Positions 51,614 to 61,090 of a DNA stretch of 64,000 bases are shown in pieces (within the stretch, counting starts at the first letter, position 1; every line of letters starts with the position of its first letter). The notes beneath the pieces were generated by a model that saw nothing but the letters and a program-made list of their open reading frames with translations, did not search any database and was not told where the DNA came from. The stretch is from CAZNLH01 sp964573995 (lineage in GTDB: Bacteria; Gemmatimonadota; CAZMKB01; CAZNLH01): NCBI GenBank assembly GCA_964573995.1, contig CAZNLH010000012.1:1-64000 (forward strand). The letters run 5' to 3'. The position numbers were made by a program, and so were the translations under genes.

Positions 51614-53080
51614 ATGGACTTACACCTGGATCTCTTGAAGCGGACGGCCCTATTCTTCATCGCTTGCAATGTCCTGAACCTGCACGGACATCCCCTGATG
51701 AGTTTTTCAGTGGAGGAATACGGCGGAAAACTCTCCGTTGATGACTGCGTCGCCATCGCCCTGCGCCACAACCCGTCGCATCAGAAGGTCAAGGGAGAAA
51801 TGGAAGTGAGTTCCGCGAACCTCCTTTCTTCTTACGGCCAGTTACTACCCACGGTCAACTTCGGCTACGGCGTCTCCGAGGATCACTACTTCAACCCCAC
51901 GTTCCTGAACCCGGAGGGCTCCGTATCGTCATTCCCGATAACCATCCCGGCCGGCACCCAGATCACTCACCAGTTAAATGACTCAACAGGAGAGGTGGAA
52001 CACGTGGTGAACTCCGAGGACATCATCCTTCCCATCCCACAGGGCACACGGAGATCCTCCAGCGGACAGATCCAGATCAGCGAGACCCTCTTCCAGGGAG
52101 GACGCAACATCTTCAATATCATGAAGGCGAGAGCCGAGAAGGAGATCTCCCGGCAAGACGTCAACACTTCGGAACTCGACCTCGTCTATCAGATACACCA
52201 GCAATACTTCCAGGTCCTGGCGGATAAACGGCGGGTTGACCTCGCAAGGGAAGTCCTCGAGCAGCGCAAGGAACAACTCAGGCTTGCCAAGGCCAGGAAG
52301 GAGGTTGGATCCGTGACAAAACTGGATGTCATGCAGGCGGAGATCGACAAGGGGACCCAGGAGAACACGCTCACAACCGAGGAGAACAACCTCAAAGTCG
52401 CCAAGATGGAACTGAATCGCCTCATGGGGATCCCACTCGACGTGGAGTACGAGATGAGCGAAGAATTCGAGACCTTCGAGCCCAACTTCAACGAAAGGGA
52501 CCTGATAGAGGGTGCGATGAGAAAGCGTCCCGACCTGCAGGCGATCCTGGCTCAAGAGAAGGCCGGCAAGAAGGAAGTGTGGGCCCAGCGCGCGAATTAT
52601 CTGCCCGGCCTTTCATTCGACCTCTTCCTCTTCCGAAGCGAGCAGGGATCCGGGGCGGATCCCTTCACCATTTCGCCTGAAAACCATGATAGTCGGTACA
52701 GTTTAAACCTGGACTGGGAGTTCTTCTCCGGCTTCTCCCGGCACAGCAGCGGCAAGGCGGCCGAGGTAGACCTGGAGAACACACGGCACGATATCCTGGC
52801 AAAGAAACTCCAGGTTGAAAAGGACGTGAAGGAGGCCCTTATGAACCTAACAAGCGTCTACCAGCAGAGCCTCATCACTGACAAGAACCGCCACCTGGCC
52901 AGCGAGAACCTGAGACTCGAGCAGGAACGATACCGCCTTGGTTCCGCCTCTCTCCTCGACCTCAGGACGGCCCAGGTGACTTATATCCAGGCCGAGACGG
53001 AGCATATCAACAAGGTCCTTGAGTTCAACACGTCGTTCGCGTCGTTAGAAAAGGCCACGGGCCTGAGACTCAAGGACTGA
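51614..53080 (+). CDS. TolC-family outer membrane protein
   Basis: A 488-residue outer membrane factor from ATG 51614, preceded by GGGAGG six bases away; the longer upstream ATG is not needed. A signal peptide is present (LLKRTALFFIACNVL). The first repeat begins LSVDDCVAIALRHNPSHQKVKGE and the second ends ERYRLGSASLLDLRTAQVTYIQAE, the TolC/CusC pattern. An extra loop of about 70 residues (~90-160, SVSSFPITIPAGTQ) lies inside the first repeat. No adaptor or pump genes are adjacent, so it may serve a pump encoded elsewhere. It is convergent with the M23 gene with only 2 nt between stops. Confidence 0.88.
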   Translation: MDLHLDLLKRTALFFIACNVLNLHGHPLMSFSVEEYGGKLSVDDCVAIALRHNPSHQKVKGEMEVSSANLLSSYGQLLPTVNFGYGVSEDHYFNPTFLNPEGSVSSFPITIPAGTQITHQLNDSTGEVEHVVNSEDIILPIPQGTRRSSSGQIQISETLFQGGRNIFNIMKARAEKEISRQDVNTSELDLVYQIHQQYFQVLADKRRVDLAREVLEQRKEQLRLAKARKEVGSVTKLDVMQAEIDKGTQENTLTTEENNLKVAKMELNRLMGIPLDVEYEMSEEFETFEPNFNERDLIEGAMRKRPDLQAILAQEKAGKKEVWAQRANYLPGLSFDLFLFRSEQGSGADPFTISPENHDSRYSLNLDWEFFSGFSRHSSGKAAEVDLENTRHDILAKKLQVEKDVKEALMNLTSVYQQSLITDKNRHLASENLRLEQERYRLGSASLLDLRTAQVTYIQAETEHINKVLEFNTSFASLEKATGLRLKD

Positions 53081-53082
53081 CG

Positions 53083-54423
53083 TTATCGGACTCCAACACC
53101 CTGGCCCGGAGAGGAATCACTGCTTTTTTCACTGTAGGCCAGCACAGGTCCGGCATCCGTATCAAAGTCGTCGATATAAGCCAAGACAAGATTCCGAAAG
53201 TCTTTCATGTACCGGCGTGGAACCGGGTCCCCGGCAGGGAGGTTCACCGTGAGGGGGTTGACATAATTGCCCCCCAGGATCAGGCGGAAATCGAGGTGAG
53301 GACCTGTGGCAAGGCCGGTTGAACCAACATAACCGATGACCTGTCCCTGTCTTACTACTGCGCCCTTTCTAATCCCCTTCGCAAATGCTCGGAGGTGTCC
53401 GTAAGTGGTCTGATATGTTCCGTTGTGACGTATCTTTATGAACCTTCCGAAGCCCTTCTGCCAACCTGCATAGACCACTTTACCATCACCGACTGTCACG
53501 ACAGGCGTGCCGGGCGGGGCGGCGTAATCGACGCCGAGGTGCGGCCTGTAGACCTTGAGGATCGGGTGAAACCTATGGTATGAAAAACGCGAAGAGATGC
53601 GGGTGTAATGCAGGGGGGATTTAAGGAACTTCCGCCGCAAAGAAGCCCCGGTCCCATCGTAATACCCTATGTGTCCGGCCGGGTCCTGGTACCGGAACGC
53701 CTGGAAGAGCCTTCCCTTGTTATAAAACTCCGCTGCAACGACGGTCTTCAGCCTCGGTATGCCATCCCTTGCCCAATATTCCTCGACGACCGCACTGAAC
53801 TGATCGGCATTTCGCAGGTCCGTGGAGAAGTCTATCTGCCACGCGAAGATATCCGAAAGCAGATAGGCGAGCCTGATGTCTTCATGTTCATCATAGATGG
53901 TCTGATACAGGGAAGACTTAATCCTGCCCCTGATGAGCCTCTGTCTATACTTATAGTCCACCTCTTCGATCCGGGAGTCCATGGAATCAGGGGCGACCGC
54001 CCGGACAATGAGTGTGCGCCTTTCATCTATCTCGTATTCAAGCCCTTTGAACCGGTTTCCATCCCCCAACATGAGCCTGACCACCGACTCGGTCGGTATC
54101 TGATTCAGGTCGAAAGATGCATTTGAAGCCTTTATCACCCGGAGAAGAACCGAGTAATTCAAGTTATGCCTTAAAAATACGTCACTAAGCGTATCATTCA
54201 ACCCCAGGGTATCAACGACCACCTTCTCCGTTCCATCGTCATTGACCCGACCGGAACCAGTGGCCCTTGGATCTGCATCGACCACGTTGTGGGGAGCGAC
54301 ATCGGACCTCGATACAACATATACGAGGGGTCCGAAGATCCAGATCGGGCACAAGAGGCACAGGATCTTCGACGTCTTCAGGACCACGAGGGCACGAAGG
54401 CGTACTTTCTGCCAGGGAATCAA
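53083..54423 (-). CDS. M23 (LytM-type) peptidoglycan endopeptidase
   Basis: A 446-residue envelope protein starting at TTG 54423, five bases after AAGGAGG. An N-terminal membrane segment (ILCLLCPIWIFGPLVYVV) is followed by two OapA-like/MepM-like regions (ESVVRLMLGDGNRFKGLEYEIDE) and a LytM domain: SRFSYHRFHPILKVYRPHLGVDYAAP (metal-binding H-x-x-x-D), TYGHL and GSTGLATGPHLDF. The last motif has Asp where most LytM enzymes have the second zinc-binding His (HxH). It resembles MepM/YebA endopeptidases that open crosslinks during growth. It lies just before ftsZ on the same strand, 37 nt away. Confidence 0.92.
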   Translation of the reverse strand: MIPWQKVRLRALVVLKTSKILCLLCPIWIFGPLVYVVSRSDVAPHNVVDADPRATGSGRVNDDGTEKVVVDTLGLNDTLSDVFLRHNLNYSVLLRVIKASNASFDLNQIPTESVVRLMLGDGNRFKGLEYEIDERRTLIVRAVAPDSMDSRIEEVDYKYRQRLIRGRIKSSLYQTIYDEHEDIRLAYLLSDIFAWQIDFSTDLRNADQFSAVVEEYWARDGIPRLKTVVAAEFYNKGRLFQAFRYQDPAGHIGYYDGTGASLRRKFLKSPLHYTRISSRFSYHRFHPILKVYRPHLGVDYAAPPGTPVVTVGDGKVVYAGWQKGFGRFIKIRHNGTYQTTYGHLRAFAKGIRKGAVVRQGQVIGYVGSTGLATGPHLDFRLILGGNYVNPLTVNLPAGDPVPRRYMKDFRNLVLAYIDDFDTDAGPVLAYSEKSSDSSPGQGVGVR

Positions 54424-54459
54424 GTTGTCCTCCTCCTTGATAACGCTTAACGACGGCAG

Positions 54460-55608
54460 TTATTCCATCCTGCGCCTTATGAATGTCGGAATATTCAGGT
54501 AGTCGCCCTCCACTCCATCTTCTGTTTTGTCGGCTTGCAGAAAGGCCTCGAGATCGGCCCCGCGCCTGACGACCGCGGGCCTCCGGATCTCTTCCTCGCT
54601 CCTGGCGATAGAACCCAGTATGTCCTTCCGGACCGCCTTGCCCTCCTTGGGCTTCCCAAAGCCCGTGGCGATAACAGTCACCATCAGTTTGTCTTCCATG
54701 GAGGGATCGGTAACCGCTCCGAAGATGACGTTGGCATTCTCACCGGCGGCATCATAGATGATCGATATGGCCTCTCCCACCTCGTGCAGAGACAGGTCAT
54801 CACCGCCGCTTATGTTGATCAGGACCCCCTGTGCGCCACCGATACTAACGTCCTCAAGGAGGGGGCTCAAAATAGCGTCCTGGGCACTTTCCACCGCTCG
54901 ACTCTCACCGGAACCCATCCCTGTCCCCATGAGCGCGTTCCCCATTCCAGCCATGACGGTCCTCACATCGGCAAAGTCGAGGTTGATCAGGCCAGGGACA
55001 AGGATTAGGTCGGAGATCCCCTTCGTCGCATGGTAGAGGATATCATCGGCCACCCTGAAGGCCTCCCTCAGCGTTGTCTGTCGAGAAACGACCGACATGA
55101 GTTTCTGGTTCGGGATAACGATCATTGTATCAACCTTCTCCTTCAGGGCCTCGATCCCTTCGAGCGCCTGGCTCATCCTCTTGTGTCCCTCGAACAAGAA
55201 AGGCTTCGTGACGATCGCGACCGTCAAGGCACCGCTCTCCCGCGCGATCTCCGCCACGGTCGGCGAGGCGCCCGTACCTGTGCCTCCACCGAAACCGGCC
55301 GTGATAAACACCATGTCCGATCCCCTGATAATCTCCTCGACCTCCCCCCGGTCTTCTTGGATCGCCTGCCTGCCCACCTCGGGAATCGCCCCGGCGCCCA
55401 GCCCCTTTGTGAGTTCCTTCCCGATCCGGATTGTCTTGGCCGCCCTGGAGGCACCAAGGGCTTGGGCGTCAGTGTTGATCGACACGAACTCAACGCCGGT
55501 GAGACCCGATTCTACCATTCGATTTACGGCATTGCCGCCCCCACCACCCACACCAATTACCTTGATCTTTGCCTGTGAGTCCTGGAATTCATCGATCTCG
55601 AAGATCAT
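54460..55608 (-). CDS. ftsZ: Cell division protein FtsZ
   Basis: A 382-residue tubulin-like GTPase that forms the Z ring. The start ATG 55608 (MIFEIDEFQDSQAKIKVIGVG) is preferred over 20 extra upstream residues. Conserved: GGGGNAVNRM, the GTP-binding GGGTGTGASP, NxDxAD-type region LINLDFADVR, and the C-terminal membrane-adaptor peptide YLNIPTFIRRR that binds FtsA. Length is usual. It is the last gene of the division cluster, 27 nt from ftsA. Confidence 0.98.
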   Translation of the reverse strand: MIFEIDEFQDSQAKIKVIGVGGGGGNAVNRMVESGLTGVEFVSINTDAQALGASRAAKTIRIGKELTKGLGAGAIPEVGRQAIQEDRGEVEEIIRGSDMVFITAGFGGGTGTGASPTVAEIARESGALTVAIVTKPFLFEGHKRMSQALEGIEALKEKVDTMIVIPNQKLMSVVSRQTTLREAFRVADDILYHATKGISDLILVPGLINLDFADVRTVMAGMGNALMGTGMGSGESRAVESAQDAILSPLLEDVSIGGAQGVLINISGGDDLSLHEVGEAISIIYDAAGENANVIFGAVTDPSMEDKLMVTVIATGFGKPKEGKAVRKDILGSIARSEEEIRRPAVVRRGADLEAFLQADKTEDGVEGDYLNIPTFIRRRME

Positions 55609-55634
55609 CCTGCCTTCCCCCTTCTTTAAACCTA

Positions 55635-56867
55635 TTATACCACGTCCCCTTTGAGGACCTTGAACCAATCGACCAGACCACTCAAGACGCCGGAACCGTT
55701 TCGCCGGCTGTATCTCCTGCCCGCCTTTCGATCACATCCATGGAGGATGAGCCCGATCACCGTCGAATATTCCGGCTCGAACATCCTGCTTTCCATTCCA
55801 TCCAGCGAAGGAGGCCTCCCAACACGTGTGGGGCGCTCGAATATCTTCTCGGCAAGAGCGGTTACATTGCCGAGGTTTGCTCCCCCTCCTGCCAGGACGA
55901 TCCCAGCGGGGATCGTATCGTAATGAGGATCCCCCTCGAATTCCATCCTTACCATCTCGAAGATCTCTTCCATCCTCGACTGGATGACCGATGTAAGGTT
56001 GAATCTCGAGTCTCGATCCCCGTTGAAAAGGCTACCCTGGGGTGTCGCTTCCCTTTTCTCACCTGCCTCTTCCTGCAGTGCCCTGCCCTCCCTTAACTTG
56101 ACCTCCTCGGCCTCTGATACCGACATCCTCTGAACTATGGCGATATCACTTGTCACATGCCCTCCGCCAAGAAGGAGAACGCCGGAGTGCCTGAGGCTGC
56201 CGCCCGAGAAAAGGGCCAGCCCAGTAAGATCACCCCCGATGTCTACCATCGCAGAGCCCAACTCCCGTTCATCCTCGCTGAGCACACTGTAACCATCCGC
56301 CAGTGAATCGAGGACCATGTCGCTTACTTCGACACCGGCCATGTTGATGCTCTTCTCCAGGTTCTTCAGAGACGAGACAGAACCTGTGATCAGGTGGACC
56401 TCGGCCTCCAGACGGATTCCGCTCATCCCGACCGGATCCCGGATCCCCCTCTGGTCATCCAGGGTAAACTCCTGCTCTATCACGTGGAGGACCTCGCGAT
56501 CGTTCGGAATCGCCATCGTTCCCGCCGCCTCTATGACCCGTTTTACGTCCCGCCTCGTAATCTCATCCCCGTTCCTTGAGACCGCTATCACCCCCCTTGA
56601 GTCCATCCCCTGGAGATGCCCGCCGGAGACACTCACTATCGCACTGCCTATCTCGCACCCGGCAGACGATTGAGCGTCCAGGACAACTCTCCGGACCGAC
56701 TCGACCACCGCTTCCATGTCTACGACAATACCACGCCTCATCCCCTCGGACTTTCCCTCCGCCCAACCGATCACCTTTGGAACCTCCGTATCATCACGCA
56801 AGGCCATTACTGTGCAGACCTTGGTCGCACCCACATCGAGGCCTGTTATTATTTCTTCTTTCATCAC
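55635..56867 (-). CDS. ftsA: Cell division protein FtsA
   Basis: A 410-residue actin-like protein that tethers FtsZ to the membrane and recruits later division proteins. ATP-binding blocks IITGLDVGATKVCTVMALRDD and AMVDIGGDLTGLALFSGGSLRH are present; the SHS2 subdomain IRLEAEVHLITGSVSSLKNLEKS is evident; and the C-terminus ends in an amphipathic segment (SGLVDWFKVLKGDVV). It lies between ftsQ (7 nt) and ftsZ. Confidence 0.96.
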   Translation of the reverse strand: MMKEEIITGLDVGATKVCTVMALRDDTEVPKVIGWAEGKSEGMRRGIVVDMEAVVESVRRVVLDAQSSAGCEIGSAIVSVSGGHLQGMDSRGVIAVSRNGDEITRRDVKRVIEAAGTMAIPNDREVLHVIEQEFTLDDQRGIRDPVGMSGIRLEAEVHLITGSVSSLKNLEKSINMAGVEVSDMVLDSLADGYSVLSEDERELGSAMVDIGGDLTGLALFSGGSLRHSGVLLLGGGHVTSDIAIVQRMSVSEAEEVKLREGRALQEEAGEKREATPQGSLFNGDRDSRFNLTSVIQSRMEEIFEMVRMEFEGDPHYDTIPAGIVLAGGGANLGNVTALAEKIFERPTRVGRPPSLDGMESRMFEPEYSTVIGLILHGCDRKAGRRYSRRNGSGVLSGLVDWFKVLKGDVV

Positions 56868-56874
56868 CTCTTGA

Positions 56875-57672
56875 TCACCCCCTTTCCCTGTGAGATTTTC
56901 CCGGCTGCGCCTTATGCACCACCACCTGATCCTTGTAACGCATGTCTATCGTACAGGATTCGATCCCCCTGTCTTGCAGATCCTTCATTACCTCGCAGAG
57001 GAGCATGACATTATCCATCGATAACTCCACGCCAAGGTGGACCCGATGGCCCTGAGATACCGTGGTAAGGGTGATCCCTCCTCCTTCATCGACGCTAAGG
57101 ACGGAGATCTCCTGGAAGAGGGGGAGGCCGGAGGCCCTCACGAGTTTCAGGAACCGCAGCGCCGACTCCACCGACACGGATTCTACCCTCCCCACCGCAT
57201 CTATGCGGTAATCGCCCGATGGTTCGACGATCGGCAGTTCCAGGTCGAAATCAGACGCAGAAATCGGCAGGACCCATCCATCTTCATCTACGGGAATAAG
57301 CGTGTCATCACTCAGCATCGCGATCGGTTCCCTTTCCACCACGCGTATGATGATCCATCCCGGTGGAACCCTGTCCACCTCGGCCCACTTGATCATCGGC
57401 ATGCGTCGAAGCATCACGGAGACGCCGCCATGATCCTCGAATATCGTCTTGCCGAGTTCGGGAGAGGCCACGTTCAGGATATCCACGGGGTCACTGTAAC
57501 GGGCGCCAACGATCCTTACTTCCCGAATATCAAAGACCCCCCTCGACACCGCCCATTGATAAAATACAGCGAGCGATATCGCCGCAAGGACGAAAGGGGC
57601 CCCGGATTTGAGCCATCCGGTATGACCGGCTCCTATCCTACCGGCTAACCCTCCTGTCCGACGCTTCCTCAA
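56875..57672 (-). CDS. ftsQ: Cell division protein FtsQ
   Basis: A 265-residue bitopic division protein with an N-terminal helix (APFVLAAISLAVFYQWAVS) and a POTRA domain (FDIREVRIVGARYSDPVDIL), then the FtsQ-specific beta domain. It links the cytoplasmic Z ring to FtsB/FtsL and septal synthesis. Start TTG 57672 overlaps the murB stop (TTGA). It lies where ddl would often be found before it; ddl is absent here. Confidence 0.92.
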   Translation of the reverse strand: MRKRRTGGLAGRIGAGHTGWLKSGAPFVLAAISLAVFYQWAVSRGVFDIREVRIVGARYSDPVDILNVASPELGKTIFEDHGGVSVMLRRMPMIKWAEVDRVPPGWIIIRVVEREPIAMLSDDTLIPVDEDGWVLPISASDFDLELPIVEPSGDYRIDAVGRVESVSVESALRFLKLVRASGLPLFQEISVLSVDEGGGITLTTVSQGHRVHLGVELSMDNVMLLCEVMKDLQDRGIESCTIDMRYKDQVVVHKAQPGKSHRERG

Positions 57673-58622
57673 AGTATCCCCTCGAGTTCTTCCTCGGTCA
57701 ATCCGAGAAAGATGACCTCCGGTTCGAGTTCTATGCCGAATCTCCCGTAAACACCCTCCTTCATCAATCTCATTAGGGAGAGCACCTCTACCGCCCGCGC
57801 GCCGCCGGTGTTGACGATGAAATTGGCATGTTTCTCCGAAATCATTGCCCCCCCTATCCTCTTTCCCCTCAAACCCACAGTATCTATCAACTTGCCGGCG
57901 TGAAAACCCTTGGGGTTCTTGAAGACACTCCCGAATGTAGGCAGGCTTATTGCATGCACACTCTTCCGCCGAACCAGGAACTGTCTCAGCCTCTGCTTGA
58001 GGAGCGCCGGGCTCTCTTTCTCGTAACGTATCTCGACCCGTGTAATGATGAAATCGGTCGGAACGCCTCCATTTCGATAACTCGGCCTTGCCTCTTCCCT
58101 GGAGATGACATGCTCTCCGCCACCCATGTCTACGGCATATACCCAGTTAATATCGTCCCAGATCTCCCTCCCCCACGCCCCAGCGTTCATTCTCACTGCA
58201 CCACCTACGGTCCCGGGGAGACCCGCGAAGTGCTCGGTACCGCCCCATCCCTCCCTCACACCCACGAGCGAGAGGTCTCTCATCAAGCAGCCGGCCCCCA
58301 CCGTGAGCGATCCATCGTGATCCACCAGTTCCTTGAACCCCCCGCCAAGTTTGATTACGAACCCATCGTATCCACGATCGCCCACGAGGAGGTTGGAGCC
58401 TCCACCGAGGACAAAGACGTCCACGGGAGGCATATTCTCTCCTCCAAGCACCTTCATGCACGTGATAAGGGCCCCGTAATCGCGAGCCTCGACCAGTGCC
58501 GTGCACTCGCCCCCGATGTGCACGGTCGTGTAGTCCTTCAACATCGCGCCCCTCTTCACGTCCAGGCCGTCGATTCCTTCAATCTGCTTGATCCACTCCG
58601 ATGAAGGCATGGACCACCCCAT
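57669..58622 (-). CDS. murB: UDP-N-acetylenolpyruvoylglucosamine reductase
   Basis: An FAD enzyme of about 317 residues that reduces UDP-GlcNAc-enolpyruvate to UDP-MurNAc. Visible: the FAD-binding block VDVFVLGGGSNLLVGDRGYDG, AGLPGTVGGAVRMNAGAWG, SYRNGGVPTDFIITRVEIRY and the C-terminal GSVFKNPKG and EKHANFIVNTG. It is a type II MurB. The start ATG 58622 shares a base with the murC stop (TGATG); GTG 58625 is possible. Confidence 0.96.
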   Translation of the reverse strand: MGWSMPSSEWIKQIEGIDGLDVKRGAMLKDYTTVHIGGECTALVEARDYGALITCMKVLGGENMPPVDVFVLGGGSNLLVGDRGYDGFVIKLGGGFKELVDHDGSLTVGAGCLMRDLSLVGVREGWGGTEHFAGLPGTVGGAVRMNAGAWGREIWDDINWVYAVDMGGGEHVISREEARPSYRNGGVPTDFIITRVEIRYEKESPALLKQRLRQFLVRRKSVHAISLPTFGSVFKNPKGFHAGKLIDTVGLRGKRIGGAMISEKHANFIVNTGGARAVEVLSLMRLMKEGVYGRFGIELEPEVIFLGLTEEELEGIL

Positions 58623-59992
58623 CACTCCGGCAACCCGCGGAGGATCTCCTCCCCAACCTTCCAGACATCACCGGCTCCCATAGTGATGACGATATCGCCG
58701 GGCACGATGACCTTCAGGACCTCCGCCGCCAATTGCCTCTTGTTCGCCACGTAGTAGACTTGCCTCAGGCCATGCCGCATAGCGGCACGGACAATGAGTT
58801 CCCCCGTTACACCCTCTATTGGATCCTCCCTCGCAGGATATATATCGGTTACGAAGAGCACGTTCGCCTGATGGAAGGATCGCCCGAATTCCTGATGGAA
58901 TGACTGCGTCCTCGTGTAGAGATGGGGCTGGAACACGACGACGATACGGCGATCCCAGCCATCTCTCGCACCTTTCAGCGTGGCCTCGATCTCGGTAGGG
59001 TGATGTGCATAATCATCGACGACCATGACACCTCCCCGCTCACCCTTGACCTCGAATCGACGGTGCACTCCGGAGAATTGTTCCAAGGCCTGTGCGGCCC
59101 CTGAGAAGGGAATCCCGAGTTCCATCGCCACCAGCAGCGCGGCAAGCGAATTCTTGACATTGTGCCGACCCGGCACCTGCAGGTTCACAAGACCCAGTTT
59201 ATCCCCCCGCCAATAGGCCGTGTACCGCGATGATAGCCCGGAGAAGTATATCTCTCTGGCCTGGAGGTCCACGTTGGCGCCGAGACCATATGTCATCAGG
59301 TCCCTTGTGAGACGGGGTAGGATGGATAGTATCGCCTCGTCATCGCCGCACAGGATGGAGGAACCGTAGAAGGGTACCTTGTTGCAGAAGATGATGAACG
59401 CCTCCTTGATCTCTTCTATGTCACGGTAACAGTCGAGGTGTTCCGACTCTATGGTCGTGACAACGGCAATCGACGGGGAGAGTTGCAGAAACGAACGATC
59501 GAACTCGTCGGCTTCAGCCACGAAGTAATCACCCTGGCCCATTTCAGCCCCCGTACCAATGCTCCTGACCCTCCCCCCAACGATCACAGTCGGGTCAAGC
59601 CCTCCCATCTTGAGAACATCACCAAGCATCGACGTGGTAGTCGTCTTGCCGTGGGTCCCCGCCACTGCAATGCCGTATTTCATCCGCATCAATTCGGCCA
59701 GCATTTCCGCCCTTCTGATGGTTATGATCTTGTCGATCTTTGCACGTACGATCTCGGGATTATCCGGCCGGATCGCAGACGAAATCACCACGACATCGGC
59801 ACCGCTCACGTTCTCCGGTTCGTGATGATACGTGATCTTAGCACCGAGCCCCTCCAGCCTCCTCGTCACCGGGGTCTCCCGAATATCGGAGCCGCTAACC
59901 GTGTGGCCCATCTTCAGGAGTATCTCGGCGATCCCGCACATGCCGGTTCCGCCAATCCCCACCAGATGCAGATGCCTATACTTCTTGAACAA
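58622..59992 (-). CDS. murC: UDP-N-acetylmuramate-L-alanine ligase
   Basis: A 456-residue Mur ligase that adds L-Ala to UDP-MurNAc. N-terminal HLVGIGGTGMCGIAEIL binds the uridine nucleotide; the ATP site is AGTHGKTTTTSMLGDVL; the central VAEADEFDRSFL and GRHNVKNSLAALL blocks are conserved; and VVDDYAHHPTEIEATLKGA is in the C-terminal domain. Length is standard. It lies between murG and murB with a 9-nt gap and a one-base overlap. Confidence 0.97.
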   Translation of the reverse strand: MFKKYRHLHLVGIGGTGMCGIAEILLKMGHTVSGSDIRETPVTRRLEGLGAKITYHHEPENVSGADVVVISSAIRPDNPEIVRAKIDKIITIRRAEMLAELMRMKYGIAVAGTHGKTTTTSMLGDVLKMGGLDPTVIVGGRVRSIGTGAEMGQGDYFVAEADEFDRSFLQLSPSIAVVTTIESEHLDCYRDIEEIKEAFIIFCNKVPFYGSSILCGDDEAILSILPRLTRDLMTYGLGANVDLQAREIYFSGLSSRYTAYWRGDKLGLVNLQVPGRHNVKNSLAALLVAMELGIPFSGAAQALEQFSGVHRRFEVKGERGGVMVVDDYAHHPTEIEATLKGARDGWDRRIVVVFQPHLYTRTQSFHQEFGRSFHQANVLFVTDIYPAREDPIEGVTGELIVRAAMRHGLRQVYYVANKRQLAAEVLKVIVPGDIVITMGAGDVWKVGEEILRGLPE

Positions 59993-60001
59993 GAGGGCCT
60001 C

Positions 60002-61090
60002 CTACCTCCCCAGGGCAATGATCCTGTTTACCAGTTCGTCCCTGGCCCCGGGCCGGCCAAGAGAGAAGGCGGCGCGTGACATACTCTTCCAGCGCCCTCT
60101 CTCCCCGAACACTTTGTCCACGATCCTCCTTAGCGATCCTCCGTCGGCCTCCCGCTCTCCCAGCACAATGGCCGCCCCCGCCCTTTCGAACGACAAGGCG
60201 TTCCGTTCCTGGTGCCCCCCGGTCGCATAAGGATAGGGGATCAGGACCGAGGGAATCCCCCAGAAGGCCAGTTCCGAAAGGGTCATCGCTCCCGCCCTGC
60301 ATATCGCCAGGTCTACCTCTCGATAGATGGAGGAGAGATCGGTGAAGAAGGGGCTTATTACAGGCAGGGGATGTTTCTCCTTCAGGGCGGCGTTTACCCA
60401 TGAATAGTCGCTGTCCCCTGTCTGGAAATATACCCTGTAAGGAAGTCGATCGAAGGTGTGGAGGTAACGGACCACTATCCGGTTGATAGGATGCGCCCCC
60501 TGGCTTCCTCCCATCACGAGGATCACCGGCGGCTCACCCGGGCGTTCCCTCCGTGAGACATTCACTCCCCCGTTCCCATTCCCGTTGAACGCAACCGGGT
60601 TACCAGTGAGGTACACCTTCTTTCGGCCGGCGCCGGCCAATTTCAGCGCCTCTGGGAAAGAGACATGTATCTCGTCGACCAATGGTGCCAACAACCGGTT
60701 CGCCAGGCCTGGCATGATATTCTGCTCCTGAATCATCACGGGGATCCGTCTTATCCAGGCCGCCAGGAGGACCGGACCGCTCACGTAGCCGCCGGTCCCA
60801 ACTACAACCTGGGGACGAAACCGCCTCACAACCGAAAGACTGCGGAAGAGTCCCTTGATGATGGAGAATGGGAACAGCAACCCTTGGAGCCTCAGGCGCC
60901 TCGGGAATGGCCTTACCGGGATGGCGCACCAAGGCAGTCCCTCCCGGTCAAGCATGTTCCTTCCCCTCTGGTCGTCGGAGAGGCAGAACATCACCTCCAT
61001 ATCACCGGACCGCCTCAACAGCCCTCTCGCCAGGATCACGGCCGGCAGGATATGGCCGCCCGTACCGGCGCAGGCAAACAATATCCTCAT
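60002..61090 (-). CDS. murG: UDP-N-acetylglucosamine transferase MurG
   Basis: A 362-residue membrane-associated glycosyltransferase that converts lipid I to lipid II. N-terminal ACAGTGGHILPAVILARGL is the G-loop; VVGTGGYVSGPVLLAAWIRRIPVMIQEQN is conserved; the UDP-GlcNAc site RAGAMTLSELAFWGIPSVLIPYPYA is intact. Start 61090 overlaps ftsW by ATGA. Confidence 0.97.
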   Translation of the reverse strand: MRILFACAGTGGHILPAVILARGLLRRSGDMEVMFCLSDDQRGRNMLDREGLPWCAIPVRPFPRRLRLQGLLFPFSIIKGLFRSLSVVRRFRPQVVVGTGGYVSGPVLLAAWIRRIPVMIQEQNIMPGLANRLLAPLVDEIHVSFPEALKLAGAGRKKVYLTGNPVAFNGNGNGGVNVSRRERPGEPPVILVMGGSQGAHPINRIVVRYLHTFDRLPYRVYFQTGDSDYSWVNAALKEKHPLPVISPFFTDLSSIYREVDLAICRAGAMTLSELAFWGIPSVLIPYPYATGGHQERNALSFERAGAAIVLGEREADGGSLRRIVDKVFGERGRWKSMSRAAFSLGRPGARDELVNRIIALGR

